Positions 47,678-56,838 of a DNA stretch of 64,000 nucleotides are shown one piece after another. Source of the stretch: Micromonospora sp. NBC_00389 (GTDB taxonomy: Bacteria > Actinomycetota > Actinomycetes > Mycobacteriales > Micromonosporaceae); contig NZ_CP107947.1 of NCBI RefSeq assembly GCF_036059255.1, forward strand, positions 3,658,001 to 3,722,000. Reading direction: 5' to 3'. Below the pieces are notes generated by a model that saw only the letters and a list, made by a program, of their open reading frames with translations, was not told the origin of the DNA and did no database searches. How positions within the stretch are numbered: the first letter of the stretch is position 1; each line of letters opens with the position of its first letter. A program made the translations under genes and the position numbers.

Positions 47678-48424
47678 GTGGTGGATGAATCAGGTGGCCG
47701 GACAGGCCGCGGGCCGATCCTGTTGCTGCTGCACGGGATGGGGGCGACCGGAGACGTCTGGCTGCCCTGGGCCCCACTGCTGGAGCAGCACTGGCCCGGG
47801 CGGTGGCTGGCACCGGACCTGGCCGGTCACGGTTGGTCGGCCCCGCTGCCGTCGTACTCCTTCGAGGGGTTCGCCGAGCGTATCGCCCACGGCCTATCCG
47901 CCGACGACCGGATCGTCGTGCTCGGGCACTCGCTGGGCGGGGTGGTGGGCCTCGCGCTGGCCGCCCGCGCCGCCGGGATGCCGGTGGACGCGGTGGTCGG
48001 GCTGGGCATCAAGGCGGTCTGGTCACCCGACGAGCTGAGCCGCTCCGCCGAACTCGCCGCCCGCCCGGTGAGCTGGTTCGCCAGCCGCACCGAGGCGGCC
48101 CGCCGCTACCTGCGGGTCTCGGGGCTCGCCGGCCTGATCCCGTCGGATGATCCGGTGGTGGACGCCGGGCTGCGCCAGGTCGACGGCCGGTGGCGGCTGG
48201 CGATGGACTCGACCGCGTTCGCCGTCGGCGAGCCCCACCTCGCCGCTCTGCTGGCCGCGACCGACGTGCCGGTGGTGCTGGCCCGCGGCGAGCACGACCC
48301 GATGGTCACCGACGCACAGCTCAAGGAGTTCGGCGTACCGGTCGTCACGCTGCCGGGGCTCGGGCACAACGCGCACGTGGAGGACCCGGCGGCGGTGCTG
48401 GCGCTGCTGGACGCGTACCGCTGA
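47678..48424 (+). CDS. Alpha/beta-fold hydrolase
   Basis: 248 residues from GTG 47678 (GTG 47681 equally possible). HG motif LLLLHGMGATGDVWLPW, nucleophile GHSLGGVVGLA, acid ARGEHDPMV and final His GLGHNAHVED give a full triad. Probably a cytoplasmic esterase, or a meta-cleavage-product-hydrolase-like enzyme. Divergent from the EEP gene; convergent with the teichoic-acid-like gene at 48429 with only 4 nt between stops. Confidence 0.87.
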   Translation: MVDESGGRTGRGPILLLLHGMGATGDVWLPWAPLLEQHWPGRWLAPDLAGHGWSAPLPSYSFEGFAERIAHGLSADDRIVVLGHSLGGVVGLALAARAAGMPVDAVVGLGIKAVWSPDELSRSAELAARPVSWFASRTEAARRYLRVSGLAGLIPSDDPVVDAGLRQVDGRWRLAMDSTAFAVGEPHLAALLAATDVPVVLARGEHDPMVTDAQLKEFGVPVVTLPGLGHNAHVEDPAAVLALLDAYR

Positions 48425-48428
48425 GCTG

Positions 48429-50099
48429 CTACACCGGGGTGGCGGTGGCCAGGGGCTTCGCCGGCTCCAACTCGTGGCGGGCGGCGGTCAGGAACGCCTC
48501 GGCGTACGACTCGGCCGGGAAGTCACCCAGGTAGCGGCGGCGGGTCGCCCAGCGCGCCTCGGCCAGCGGGTCGGTGTCCAGCAGGGCGGCCAGCACATCG
48601 TCCACATTCGACATGTCCCGGCGTAGCACGTAGCCGGCGCCGGCCAGCGGGAAGCGCTCCACGAACCGGTCGCCCTCGTCGCCCATGTCGGTGACCGCGT
48701 AGGGCTTGCCGGAGTAGAGGTAGTCCGAGATCACCCCGGACACGTCGGAGACCAGCGCGTCGGACCGGTTGACGCACTCGGTCAGGCTCAGCTCCCGGGC
48801 CGCCGCGCCCATCACGTGCTGCCGCCCGGTGCGGGCCCGGTCGGCGACCAGCAGCTCGGTCAGCCGGCCCAGTTGCCGGGCCGAGGCCGGGTTCTGCGCG
48901 GTGTACGGGTGGGCACGCAGGATCACCGTCGCGCCGCGCTCCAGCAGCCGGCGCAGCAGCTCCTCCGCCACCGGCAGCGAGCAGTAGTCGGCGTCGGCGT
49001 GGTGCCCGGTCCAGGTCGGGGTGTAGAGCACGGTCGGGTTCGCCAGCCCGCGCACCGGCTCCGGGCGTACCTCGATCGACTCGACCTGCGGGCGGCCCAC
49101 CACCACGAACTTCTCCGCCGGGATCTGCACCCCGGCGCGGGCGTACCGGTCGATCGCGGCCGGACCGGCCACGAAGATCCGGTCGAAGATCCCCGAGACC
49201 GGGTTGGCGCTCGGCGCCTTGTCGCTGTCGCCGTGGTGCAGCTGCACGTGGGTGAGCTGGGTGAACCGGATGCAGTGGCTGTTCTTCGCACCGTGGTTGA
49301 CGTAGAACGCCGCCCGCAGGCTGGGCACCAGCGCCTCGTCCATCGCCCGCAGGGTGGGGCAGTAGACCACCGGCGCGTCGGTGGCCGCGGCGATCGGCGC
49401 CAGGAACTCCGGCTCGCGCAGCACGACCATGAACGGCCGGCCGATCCGCTCCAGGTACGGCAGCCACATGGTGACCTGGTACTCGGAGCCGGGCGGCGCG
49501 GAGAAGTAGAGCAGGAACTCCGGCTGGTGCCGGCGCAGCGCGCGGGCCACCGCCCCGCCACCGGCGGTCGGCCGGAACCGCCGCCGGGCCAGGTCCAGTG
49601 CGACCGCCCCGGCTCCGGCGCCCACCAGCAGGCTGGCGACCAGCGCCACGGCTGCGGGCAGGGTCAGCGCGGCGGCCAGCGTGACCGCGGCGAGCAGCCC
49701 GAGCAGGGCGGTGCCGAGCTGATCGGCGATCACCGGGGTCCAGGTCCGGACCGGCAGGTTGGCCCCCCGGATCTCCAGGTTGCCGGCGGTCCGCAGCGGC
49801 CCCACCAGCAGCACCAGCCCCAGCAGGACCAGGGCGGTGGCGACCAACGCGGGGTCGAACCCGTCGTCCAGCCGCCGGGAGTATCCGACCAGGACCGCGG
49901 CAGCGATCAGCGCCGTCTCCGCGACGAGGTCCGCGCTGGGCCGGATCCGCCGTTCGGCGGCCGCCGCGGCCAGTGCGGCGACGGCCAGCGCCAGCCCCCA
50001 CCCGGTGGCGCCGGTCAGCGCCACCACGACGAACGCCAGCACGGCCAGGCCGGTGCTCAGGCACCGGGCGGCCAGCTTTCGGACCAGGTCACCGCGCAT
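48429..50099 (-). CDS. CDP-glycerol/ribitol glycerophosphotransferase-family protein with membrane domain (copy 1)
   Basis: 556 residues. The N-terminal ~170 residues hold several hydrophobic segments (GWGLALAVAALAAAAAE and others). The C-terminal half is TagF/TagB-like: FLLYFSAPPGSEYQVTMW, VQLHHGDSDKAPS, VLYTPTWTGHHADADY, VILRAHPYTA and SDVSGVISDYLYSGKP. This family polymerises or primes glycerol- or ribitol-phosphate chains. A membrane-anchored form is a variant. First of two copies flanking the ABC exporter; 42 nt downstream of the fused cytidylyltransferase gene on the same strand. Confidence 0.87.
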   Translation of the reverse strand: MRGDLVRKLAARCLSTGLAVLAFVVVALTGATGWGLALAVAALAAAAAERRIRPSADLVAETALIAAAVLVGYSRRLDDGFDPALVATALVLLGLVLLVGPLRTAGNLEIRGANLPVRTWTPVIADQLGTALLGLLAAVTLAAALTLPAAVALVASLLVGAGAGAVALDLARRRFRPTAGGGAVARALRRHQPEFLLYFSAPPGSEYQVTMWLPYLERIGRPFMVVLREPEFLAPIAAATDAPVVYCPTLRAMDEALVPSLRAAFYVNHGAKNSHCIRFTQLTHVQLHHGDSDKAPSANPVSGIFDRIFVAGPAAIDRYARAGVQIPAEKFVVVGRPQVESIEVRPEPVRGLANPTVLYTPTWTGHHADADYCSLPVAEELLRRLLERGATVILRAHPYTAQNPASARQLGRLTELLVADRARTGRQHVMGAAARELSLTECVNRSDALVSDVSGVISDYLYSGKPYAVTDMGDEGDRFVERFPLAGAGYVLRRDMSNVDDVLAALLDTDPLAEARWATRRRYLGDFPAESYAEAFLTAARHELEPAKPLATATPV

Positions 50100-50141
50100 G
50101 TCGCTCCGTTCGCCGCCGTCCCGGATCTGCCGCCGTCAGCG

Positions 50142-51659
50142 TCAGCTCGCGGAGACCGCGCCAGCGGGCGCCTCGACCCGACCCGGCCCGGACTGGGCCG
50201 GCACGGTCGGCGCGGGGCCGTCACCGGGTGCCCGGCGTACGTCGATCACCTGGCCGGTCAGATCGGAGATCAGCACGTCCAGCGACGACTGGGCGACGGC
50301 CTCCGCGGCGAGCAGGGTGTGCTCCGGCTCCTCGCCGAACGCCCGGGTCCGCATCGGGGTCGCGGTCCGCTCCGGGTTGATGCAGTTGACCCGTACGCCG
50401 AACTCGGCCCACTCGTCGGCGAGCGCCTGGGTGAGGTTGACCAGGGCGGCCTTGGTGGCCGAGTAGAGCGCGTAGCGGGCCCGCCCCCGGGTGTAGGAGC
50501 TGGAGGTGTAGAGCAACAGCTGACCCTTGGTCTGCTGCAGGTACGGCAGGGCCTGCCGGGCGATGGTGACCGGGCCGACGAAGTTGACCTGGAGCACGCG
50601 GTCCATCGTCGCCTCGTCCATCTCGGTCAGGGCGCCCTTCTCCAGGATCCCGGCGGTGACCACCACGTGGTCGATCCGGCCGGTGGCCTCGAAGGCGGTC
50701 TTCAGCGCGGCCTCGACGTCCTCGGCGCGCTCCACGTGCGTGCCGGTGGTGGAGCGGCTGAACGGGAAGACCTGCGCGCCGTAGCGCTGGGCCAGCTCGC
50801 TCAGCTCGTGGCCGATGCCGTAGCTGCCGCCGAACACCACGACGGTGCGGCCGGTCAGCTCCTCGGTGTAGCTGCGGTGGTCGGTCAGCCGGGGCGCCTG
50901 CGCCGCGGCGAGCTGGAAGAGCTTGTCCGCCAGGTGCACGTCGACCGGGTGGGTGACCTTGATGTTCTCGTCCGAGCCGTCGATCACCTTGATCGGGGTG
51001 CCGGGCAGGTAGCGCAGCACCACCCCGCAGTCGTCGGTGGCGGAGAAGTTCGGGTCACCCTCGGCGATCCGGTACGCCTCGCGGATGGTGGGGGAGCGGA
51101 ACGCCTGCGGGGTCTGGCCCCGACGCAGCCGGGAGCGCACCGGGATGTCGGTGATGCAGTCGTTGTCGTCCACCTGGATGATCGTGTCCGCGGACGGGAT
51201 GGCCACGTCCACGGCGTCGTAGGTCCAGAGGGCGTTCACGCACTCGCGCACGATCCGGCCGCTGAGCAGCGGGCGCACCGCGTCGTGGAAGAGGATGTTG
51301 CAGTCCGCCGGGCCGACCGCGTCCAGCGCGATCCGAGTGGTCGCGTTGCGGGTTTCGCCGCCCTCGATCACCTGGGTGACCTTGCGTAGGCCGGCCTTCT
51401 CGACGATCAGCCGGGCGTCCTCGACGTGCCCGGTGGCCATCAGCACGATGATCTCGTCGATCTCCGGCGCGGCCTCGAAGACGGCCAGGGTGTGCTCGAT
51501 GATCGGCTTACCGGCGATCTTCAGGAGCTGCTTCGGGATGCCGAGGCCCAGCCGGGTCCCGGTGCCGCCGGCCAGCACCACGGCCACCGTCCGCGAGGGC
51601 CGCCACGGTGCCGGGGTCTCCGGTGCGGCGTCCGGGCCAGTGGTCTGGTCCTGCGTCAT
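50142..51659 (-). CDS. Fused ribitol-5-phosphate cytidylyltransferase / SDR dehydrogenase (Bcs1-type, CDP-ribitol)
   Basis: 505 residues from ATG 51659. N-terminal IspD-like domain (roughly 25-245): VVLAGGTGTRLGLGIPKQLL, then FHDAVRPLL and RSRLRRGQTPQAFRSP. C-terminal SDR domain (roughly 265-490): VVFGGSYGIGHELSELA, VTAGILEKGAL, YSATKAALVNL. The fusion resembles enzymes that make CDP-ribitol from ribulose 5-phosphate by reduction and cytidylyl transfer, for polyribitol-phosphate teichoic acid or capsule. An isoprenoid IspD role is less likely because of the fused SDR and the context. Confidence 0.85.
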   Translation of the reverse strand: MTQDQTTGPDAAPETPAPWRPSRTVAVVLAGGTGTRLGLGIPKQLLKIAGKPIIEHTLAVFEAAPEIDEIIVLMATGHVEDARLIVEKAGLRKVTQVIEGGETRNATTRIALDAVGPADCNILFHDAVRPLLSGRIVRECVNALWTYDAVDVAIPSADTIIQVDDNDCITDIPVRSRLRRGQTPQAFRSPTIREAYRIAEGDPNFSATDDCGVVLRYLPGTPIKVIDGSDENIKVTHPVDVHLADKLFQLAAAQAPRLTDHRSYTEELTGRTVVVFGGSYGIGHELSELAQRYGAQVFPFSRSTTGTHVERAEDVEAALKTAFEATGRIDHVVVTAGILEKGALTEMDEATMDRVLQVNFVGPVTIARQALPYLQQTKGQLLLYTSSSYTRGRARYALYSATKAALVNLTQALADEWAEFGVRVNCINPERTATPMRTRAFGEEPEHTLLAAEAVAQSSLDVLISDLTGQVIDVRRAPGDGPAPTVPAQSGPGRVEAPAGAVSAS

Positions 51660-51804
51660 TGCCGGATCCTCACTCTCAGGAATGCGTTAACGGAAGGTTC
51701 CGCCCGAGCGGCGACGGAATGAACCTTAACGCGCGGACCGCGTCACCCCAACGGGGGAGACGCGGTCGACGGCGCCGTGTCGATGCCGGAGGTTCTCCGG
51801 CGCT
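51660..51804. promoter_or_regulatory. Inverted GCGTTAA element upstream of the CDP-ribitol gene
   Basis: GCGTTAA (51684-51690) and TTAACGC (51726-51732) are inverted, with GGTTCC and GGAAT/GAACC extending the symmetry, within 75 nt of the start of the fused CDP-ribitol gene. A related GGTTAACGCC precedes the GT2 gene and GCGTTAAGGT the second TagF-like gene. Could be an operator or a leader hairpin. Confidence 0.4.
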
Positions 51805-52623
51805 CTACTTGCTGTTCGCATAGGCCTCGTATGCCCGGATGACCTCGTCGGTGGGCCCGTCCATCCGCAGGACGCCGGATTCCAGCCAGATTGTCCGTTC
51901 ACAGGTGTCGCGCACCGAAGAGAGCTGATGGCTGACCAGGAACACGGTGCCGGCCCCCTCCCGCAGCTCCCGCACCCGCTGCTCGCTGCGCTTGCGGAAG
52001 CCCTTGTCGCCGGTGGCGAGCGCCTCGTCGATGAGCAGCACGTCGTGCTTCTTCGCCGCGGCGATGGAGAAGCGCAGGCGGGCCGCCATGCCGGAGGAGT
52101 ACGTACGCATCGGCAGGCTGGCGAAGTCACCCCGCTCGTTGATCCCGGAGAAGTCGATGATCCCGGCGGCCTGCTGGGCCACCTCGTCGGGATGCATCCC
52201 CATGGCCAGGCAACCGAGGACGACGTTGCGCTCACCCGAGAGGTCGTTGAGCAGTGCCGCGTTCACACCGAGCAGCGACGGCTGCCCCTGGGTGTAGATC
52301 GCGCCCCGGTTGACCGGCAGCAGGCCGGCGATGGCCCGCAGCAGGGTGGACTTGCCGGAGCCGTTGCTGCCGATCAGCCCGATCGCCTCGCCCCGGTACG
52401 CGGTGAACGACACCCCCTTCACCGCGTGCACCTCCCGGATGTTCGGCGCGGAGGTGCGCTTGATCAGCCGGCGCAGCGCGGCCACCGGAGTGGTGCCACC
52501 GGCGGCGCCCTGGTGCACCCGGTAGATGAGGTGCGCGTCGTCCACCACCACGGTCGGGATGCGCTCCTCGACCGGAGCCAGCGTCACGGTCGCCTGGAGG
52601 GAGTCGTCGAAGTGCTCAACCAC
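51805..52623 (-). CDS. ABC transporter ATP-binding protein for glycopolymer export (TagH-like)
   Basis: 272 residues from GTG 52623, overlapping the permease stop by 8 nt. Walker A GLIGSNGSGKSTLLRA, signature RTYSSGMAARLRFS, Walker B VLLIDEALATGD, H-loop VSHQLSSV. The preceding REVHAVKGVSFTAYRGE is typical of the teichoic acid/O-antigen exporter class (TagH/Wzt). It powers export with the adjoining permease. A ~40-residue N-terminal extension precedes the fold. Confidence 0.9.
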   Translation of the reverse strand: MVEHFDDSLQATVTLAPVEERIPTVVVDDAHLIYRVHQGAAGGTTPVAALRRLIKRTSAPNIREVHAVKGVSFTAYRGEAIGLIGSNGSGKSTLLRAIAGLLPVNRGAIYTQGQPSLLGVNAALLNDLSGERNVVLGCLAMGMHPDEVAQQAAGIIDFSGINERGDFASLPMRTYSSGMAARLRFSIAAAKKHDVLLIDEALATGDKGFRKRSEQRVRELREGAGTVFLVSHQLSSVRDTCERTIWLESGVLRMDGPTDEVIRAYEAYANSK

Positions 52624-53509
52624 GGCCGTACTCCTGTTCGCCGCGCCAGAAGTAGATGAAGCCACCGATCCCGGCCACCAGCGCCCACCCCGCGCCGACC
52701 AGCCAGAGCTGGGTCAACGACTCGTTGAGCAGTGGCGCCTGCTCCAGCAGCGTGTACCGGGCCAGCTCGATGTAGACCAGCATCGGGTTGTACTGCACCA
52801 GCGTCGTCGCCCAGCCGGGCAGCCGTTCGAAGAGGCTGACGCTGTAGAGGACGCCGGAGCCGTACATCCAGGTGCGCAGGATGAACGGCATGACCTGCTT
52901 CAGGTCGCTCGCCTTGGCGCCCATCCGGGCCACCAGCAGCACGACGCCCGCGTTGAACACCGCCTGCAGGATCAGGGCCGGCACCAGCATCAGCCACTTC
53001 AGGGTGATCGGCTCGCCGGTGGCCAGCACGATGCCGATCAGCACCACCATCGAGGCCAGCAGCTGCTGGAACTGGGTCATCGTCGTGGACAGCGGCAGGG
53101 TGGCCCGGGGGAAGTGCAGCGCCCGGATCATCCCCAGATTGCTGCTGATCGACTGAGTGCCGGCCAGGACGGCGCTCTGGGTGAAGTTGAAGATGAACAG
53201 GCCCGTGGTCAGGTAGGCGATGTAGTTCGGGATGTCGTTCTGCGCCAGCACCACACCGAAGATCAGGTAGTACACCGCCGCGTTGGTCAGCGGGGTGAGA
53301 ACCTGCCAGAGCTGTCCCAGCTTGGCGTTGCTGTACGAGGCGACCAGTTTGGCGTTGGCGTACGCGGCGATGAAGTGCCGGTAGGCCCACAATCGGCGGC
53401 TGTACTCGGCGAGGCTGGGTCGCTCACCGGCGACCCGTAGCCCGTGCCGAGCGGCCAGCTGCGCCTGGGTCAGGCCCGTTTCAGGGTCGACCAGCGCGGT
53501 GGTGGCCAT
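52616..53509 (-). CDS. ABC-2 permease for glycopolymer export (TagG-like)
   Basis: 297 residues from ATG 53509. A cytoplasmic ~60-residue start (YRHFIAAYANAKLVASYSNAKL) leads into about six membrane segments typical of ABC-2 polysaccharide or teichoic acid permeases (LGQLWQVLTPLTNAAVYYLIFG, YIAYLTTGLFIFNF). Pairs with the overlapping ATPase. Substrate is inferred from the surrounding CDP-ribitol and glycerophosphotransferase genes. Confidence 0.9.
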   Translation of the reverse strand: MATTALVDPETGLTQAQLAARHGLRVAGERPSLAEYSRRLWAYRHFIAAYANAKLVASYSNAKLGQLWQVLTPLTNAAVYYLIFGVVLAQNDIPNYIAYLTTGLFIFNFTQSAVLAGTQSISSNLGMIRALHFPRATLPLSTTMTQFQQLLASMVVLIGIVLATGEPITLKWLMLVPALILQAVFNAGVVLLVARMGAKASDLKQVMPFILRTWMYGSGVLYSVSLFERLPGWATTLVQYNPMLVYIELARYTLLEQAPLLNESLTQLWLVGAGWALVAGIGGFIYFWRGEQEYGRG

Positions 53510-53629
53510 GGAAAGGGCGCTCCGATCTTTCGGGACGACGGGTTGCTCGCGACGATGGAATCCTAGTGGGAGTTGTGCGCGGAGCGCCGCCTCGTCGCTG
53601 CGAGGACAGTAGTCCGAAACACGTCGGGA

Positions 53630-53650
53630 CGCAACCGTACCGTCGTTGCG
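53630..53650. promoter_or_regulatory. CGCAAC-n9-GTTGCG palindrome (candidate TetR operator)
   Basis: CGCAAC (53630-53635), nine bases, GTTGCG (53645-53650), just before a TACTCT -10-like element (53652-53657) and 38 nt before the TetR start. It sits in the divergent region between the TetR gene and the ABC exporter, the usual place for such an operator. Confidence 0.45.
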
Positions 53651-53687
53651 CTACTCTGGCCTTCGTGACCTGCGAGAAGAGTCCCTG

Positions 53688-54326
53688 GTGACGACCGAGA
53701 AGAGGCGCGCTCCGGCCGGCGCGGCGGTGCTCCGTGGTGAGATCACCACGGCCATCCGGCGCGCGCTGATGCAGGAGCTCGCCGCGGTCGGCTACGGCCG
53801 GCTCTCCATCGAGGCGGTGGCCCGCCGGGCCGGCGTCAGCAAGACGGCGGTCTACCGGCGGTGGAACTCCAAGCTCGACCTGGTCCTGGAGATGGTCGCC
53901 GCCGCGGCGCACGGCAAACTGCCGGCACTTGACACCGGCACCCTGCGCGGCGACCTCGCACTGCTGTTCCAGGTGGTGGCGCACGCGCTGCGCCACCCGC
54001 TGGCCTCGCAGATCATCCCGGACCTGTTGGCCGAGGCCGCCCGCAACCCCAGCATCGACCAGACCCTTCGGCAGGTGCTGCACGACCGACAGCAGGAGAT
54101 CGGCGGCCGCCTGGTCACCCGCGCCATCCAGCGCGGCGAGCTGCCCGCCGACACCGACCCGGACGCCGCAGTCGACCTCATCGTCGGCCCGCTCTACTGG
54201 CGGCTCGCCATCGCTCGCCTCCCGCTCACCGACAGCTACCTGGACAGTCTGGTCGAATCCGTGGCCCTCGGGCTCGGTGTGGACAGCCCCTGTGCCCGAC
54301 CTCGGGCGGCCCCGGTCTCCGGCTGA
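53688..54326 (+). CDS. TetR-family transcriptional regulator
   Basis: 212 residues from GTG 53688. An N-terminal DNA-binding helix-turn-helix shows ITTAIRRALMQELAAVGYGR, then LSIEAVARRAGVSKTAVYRRW; the C-terminal part is a TetR_C-type ligand domain (LPADTDPDAAVDLIVGPLYWRL). Divergent from the ABC exporter and 127 nt upstream of the large membrane protein, so it probably controls one or both. A candidate operator lies between. Ligand unknown. Confidence 0.9.
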   Translation: MTTEKRRAPAGAAVLRGEITTAIRRALMQELAAVGYGRLSIEAVARRAGVSKTAVYRRWNSKLDLVLEMVAAAAHGKLPALDTGTLRGDLALLFQVVAHALRHPLASQIIPDLLAEAARNPSIDQTLRQVLHDRQQEIGGRLVTRAIQRGELPADTDPDAAVDLIVGPLYWRLAIARLPLTDSYLDSLVESVALGLGVDSPCARPRAAPVSG

Positions 54327-54453
54327 GCACGCCCGCGACACCCGCCACGAGGGGGATCGGTTCAGCTGTCGGTCTCCGCTAGGCTGCCCCATTGACACCC
54401 GGCCGTCACTGTGCCGAAACCCGCCCCTGATCCGCCCGACGAGAAGGACACCC

Positions 54454-56565
54454 GTGGCCAACGTCGACAGCATCGCCGTCGCGCCCACCAGCACGGACCC
54501 GGCACCGGGGTCCGACCAGGCTCCCCAGCCCAGCACCGGCCCCGCCCGCGTCCCGGCAGCCAGGTTCCGCACGCTGGTGGCCGCCACCCCGGCGCTGCTC
54601 ACCGATGGCGCCGTGGTCGCGTTCGCACTCTGGACCGTGCTCTACCACGCGGCCTTCCTGGGGGACCTGCGCCCGTCGGTGACCTTCCGGATCTGGCTGG
54701 TCGCCTGCGTGCTGCTCGCCGTCGTGGCCCTGCTGCGCGCCCGCCGCCGTTCCGCCGGCACCCTGAACGCCAGCGAGCCGGCCTCGGCCGATCCGGCACC
54801 CGCGCCGCCCGCCGTCGACCGTCGCCTGCTGATCGGGGTGCTGGTCGCCGCCGTCGTGGCCGCGATCACCGCCGGAGTGGCCGGGACGGATGTCGACATC
54901 TCCTGGTGGATCCCCGCGGTGGCCGGTCTGCTCGCGGCGGTCGGCGGCATCCTGCTGCTGCGCAAGGTCTGGCTGAGTGGCCCGACGTCCGCGTCGGTCG
55001 CGCCCGCGCCCACCGCCGCGCAGTCGGCGTACGCGCTGGTCGTCTCGGTGCTGGTCGGGATCTCCTCGTTCTTCCTGGCCCGGAACACCCCGGACGACGT
55101 GTACTACGTGGGCAAGTCGGTCTGGATCGCCGAGCGGGACATCGTTCCGCTCAACGACTTCCTGTTCTCCGAGAACGTCCTGCCGGCGATGGGCTCGCAA
55201 CCGCCGATCCCCTCGATCGAGGTGTTCGACGGCGCGCTCGCCAACGTGATCGGCATCCACGCGGCCTCGGCCACCTGGTACCTGGTCCTGCCGATCATGG
55301 CGGTACTCGCGGTGCTGGCGCTCTGGCGGCTGACGCACCGGTGGGCGCCGCGCCGCCCGGTGCTCGCCTTCAGCGTGGCCGTCGCGTACCTCTACCTGGT
55401 CGTGGGCGGGGACGCCGCACTGGGGACGTTCCACCTGCCCCGGCTGTACGAGGGCAAGGGCATGTTCGTCTCGGCGGTGATCCCGCTGATGTGGCTCTAC
55501 CTGACCGAGTGGTTCGACAACCGCTCCCGGCGCAGTCTGCTGCTCATCGTGGCGCTGTCGATCACCGCGATCGGCCTCACCACCACCGCCGCGATCATCC
55601 TGCCGATGCTGGTCGGCGCCGCCGGCTTCGCCATGCTCCTGGTCGGGCGGTGGAAGGCCGCACTGGTGGCCGGGGTTGCCGCGCTCGCGTACCCGATCGG
55701 CTCGGTGGTCGTCTCCCGCCTGGTGCTCGGCGGGATGAGCGCCAGTGGCGCGGACGATGCCTTCTTCGACGCGGCGTACACCTACCGGCGGACGCTGATG
55801 GTCGGCGTGGTCGGAGTGATCGGCGGCCTGGCGCTCTGGTGCGGCCCGCTGCTGGCCCGTCGTCGCACGCCCGCGCTGATCACAGCCGGTGCCACCCTGG
55901 CGCTGAGCGTGCTGTTCGTTCCCGGCGTGCTGGAAGCGATGAGCGCGCTCAGTGGCATCTCGGTGGTGCTCTGGCGGGTGCCGTGGCTGCTCGCCCTGCC
56001 AACGCTGATCGGGTTGCTCTGCACCGTGCGCGTGCCGGTCGCGTCACGGGCTATCCGCCGCGCGGCGTCCGGCGGGATCGCGGTGCTGCTGGTCGCGTCG
56101 TTCGCCCTCTTCGCCACCCCGATGTGGTCGCCGACGAGCTGGGTCGACGTGCACGACCGACCCACGTGGAAGCTGCCCCAGCAGCGCCAGTCGATCGCCT
56201 TCTGGATCAAGGGGCTGGACCGGCCGCCGGGCCTGCTGCTCGCGCCGAAGACGATCATGCGGACCTCCCTGATCGTCACCAGCGAGGTCCGGGTCGTCCT
56301 GCCCCGCGACTTCTACCTCGTCGAGTACGACCTCAACTCGCAGTTCGCCAAGGACCGTCTGCTGCTCGCCGCGTTCGCCGACGGCGGCGACACCACCCCG
56401 TCGCCGTCCGAGCTGGCGCCAGCGCTCGACCGGCTGGACGTGGGAACCATCTGCGTCTACAACGGCAACCAGTACGCCCGCGACATGGCACCACAGCTCG
56501 GCTACCAGGAGTTCGCCGAGCGCCGGGCACCCGGTGCGATGACCTGCTTCCGGCGGGTCGGCTGA
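54454..56565 (+). CDS. Large polytopic membrane protein (possibly DUF6077-type) in the teichoic acid locus
   Basis: 703 residues from GTG 54454 behind GAAGGA. An Ala/Pro-rich polar start is followed by 14 or so hydrophobic segments. A polar loop with conserved-looking residues, TPDDVYYVGKSVWIAERDIVPL then FLFSENVLPAMG, lies between membrane segments near residues 210-240, and the C-terminal ~130 residues (YLVEYDLNSQFAKDRLLL) are soluble. The layout fits actinobacterial proteins of unknown function, perhaps GT-C-like or an assembly factor. Between TetR and the second TagF-like gene on the same strand. Confidence 0.6.
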   Translation: MANVDSIAVAPTSTDPAPGSDQAPQPSTGPARVPAARFRTLVAATPALLTDGAVVAFALWTVLYHAAFLGDLRPSVTFRIWLVACVLLAVVALLRARRRSAGTLNASEPASADPAPAPPAVDRRLLIGVLVAAVVAAITAGVAGTDVDISWWIPAVAGLLAAVGGILLLRKVWLSGPTSASVAPAPTAAQSAYALVVSVLVGISSFFLARNTPDDVYYVGKSVWIAERDIVPLNDFLFSENVLPAMGSQPPIPSIEVFDGALANVIGIHAASATWYLVLPIMAVLAVLALWRLTHRWAPRRPVLAFSVAVAYLYLVVGGDAALGTFHLPRLYEGKGMFVSAVIPLMWLYLTEWFDNRSRRSLLLIVALSITAIGLTTTAAIILPMLVGAAGFAMLLVGRWKAALVAGVAALAYPIGSVVVSRLVLGGMSASGADDAFFDAAYTYRRTLMVGVVGVIGGLALWCGPLLARRRTPALITAGATLALSVLFVPGVLEAMSALSGISVVLWRVPWLLALPTLIGLLCTVRVPVASRAIRRAASGGIAVLLVASFALFATPMWSPTSWVDVHDRPTWKLPQQRQSIAFWIKGLDRPPGLLLAPKTIMRTSLIVTSEVRVVLPRDFYLVEYDLNSQFAKDRLLLAAFADGGDTTPSPSELAPALDRLDVGTICVYNGNQYARDMAPQLGYQEFAERRAPGAMTCFRRVG

Positions 56566-56838
56566 GCGCACGCCCAGCAGAGATGGCCGGCTCCGTTGTG
56601 GTGCCCGGCTTACCGAGCTACGGAGCTTTGACCGGAATGGTGCCGGATACCCGAGCGACGCCATCGTGTCCCTTCGCGTTAAGGTCGCAGTCACACGTGG
56701 CCGGCCGCCACGAGGAATCGGGGCCGCGGCCACCGTGGCCCGCCGCACTCCTGCGGGTGCGGTCGGCCAGGCGCGGCGGGAAGTGACGCCGACCACCACG
56801 GGCCCAGCCCGTCCTCGAACTCGTAGGGAGCGAACTCT
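56566..56838. other. 273-nt gap before the second glycerophosphotransferase-family gene
   Basis: No gene is supported. It contains GCGTTAAGGT (56676-56685), the same heptamer found near the CDP-ribitol and GT2 genes, about 155 nt upstream of the TTG start. No clear promoter consensus was found. Confidence 0.4.

Noticed and set aside
50142..51659. Isoprenoid-pathway IspD
   Set aside because: The cytidylyltransferase is fused to an SDR domain and sits among teichoic-acid-like genes, which favours CDP-ribitol synthesis.
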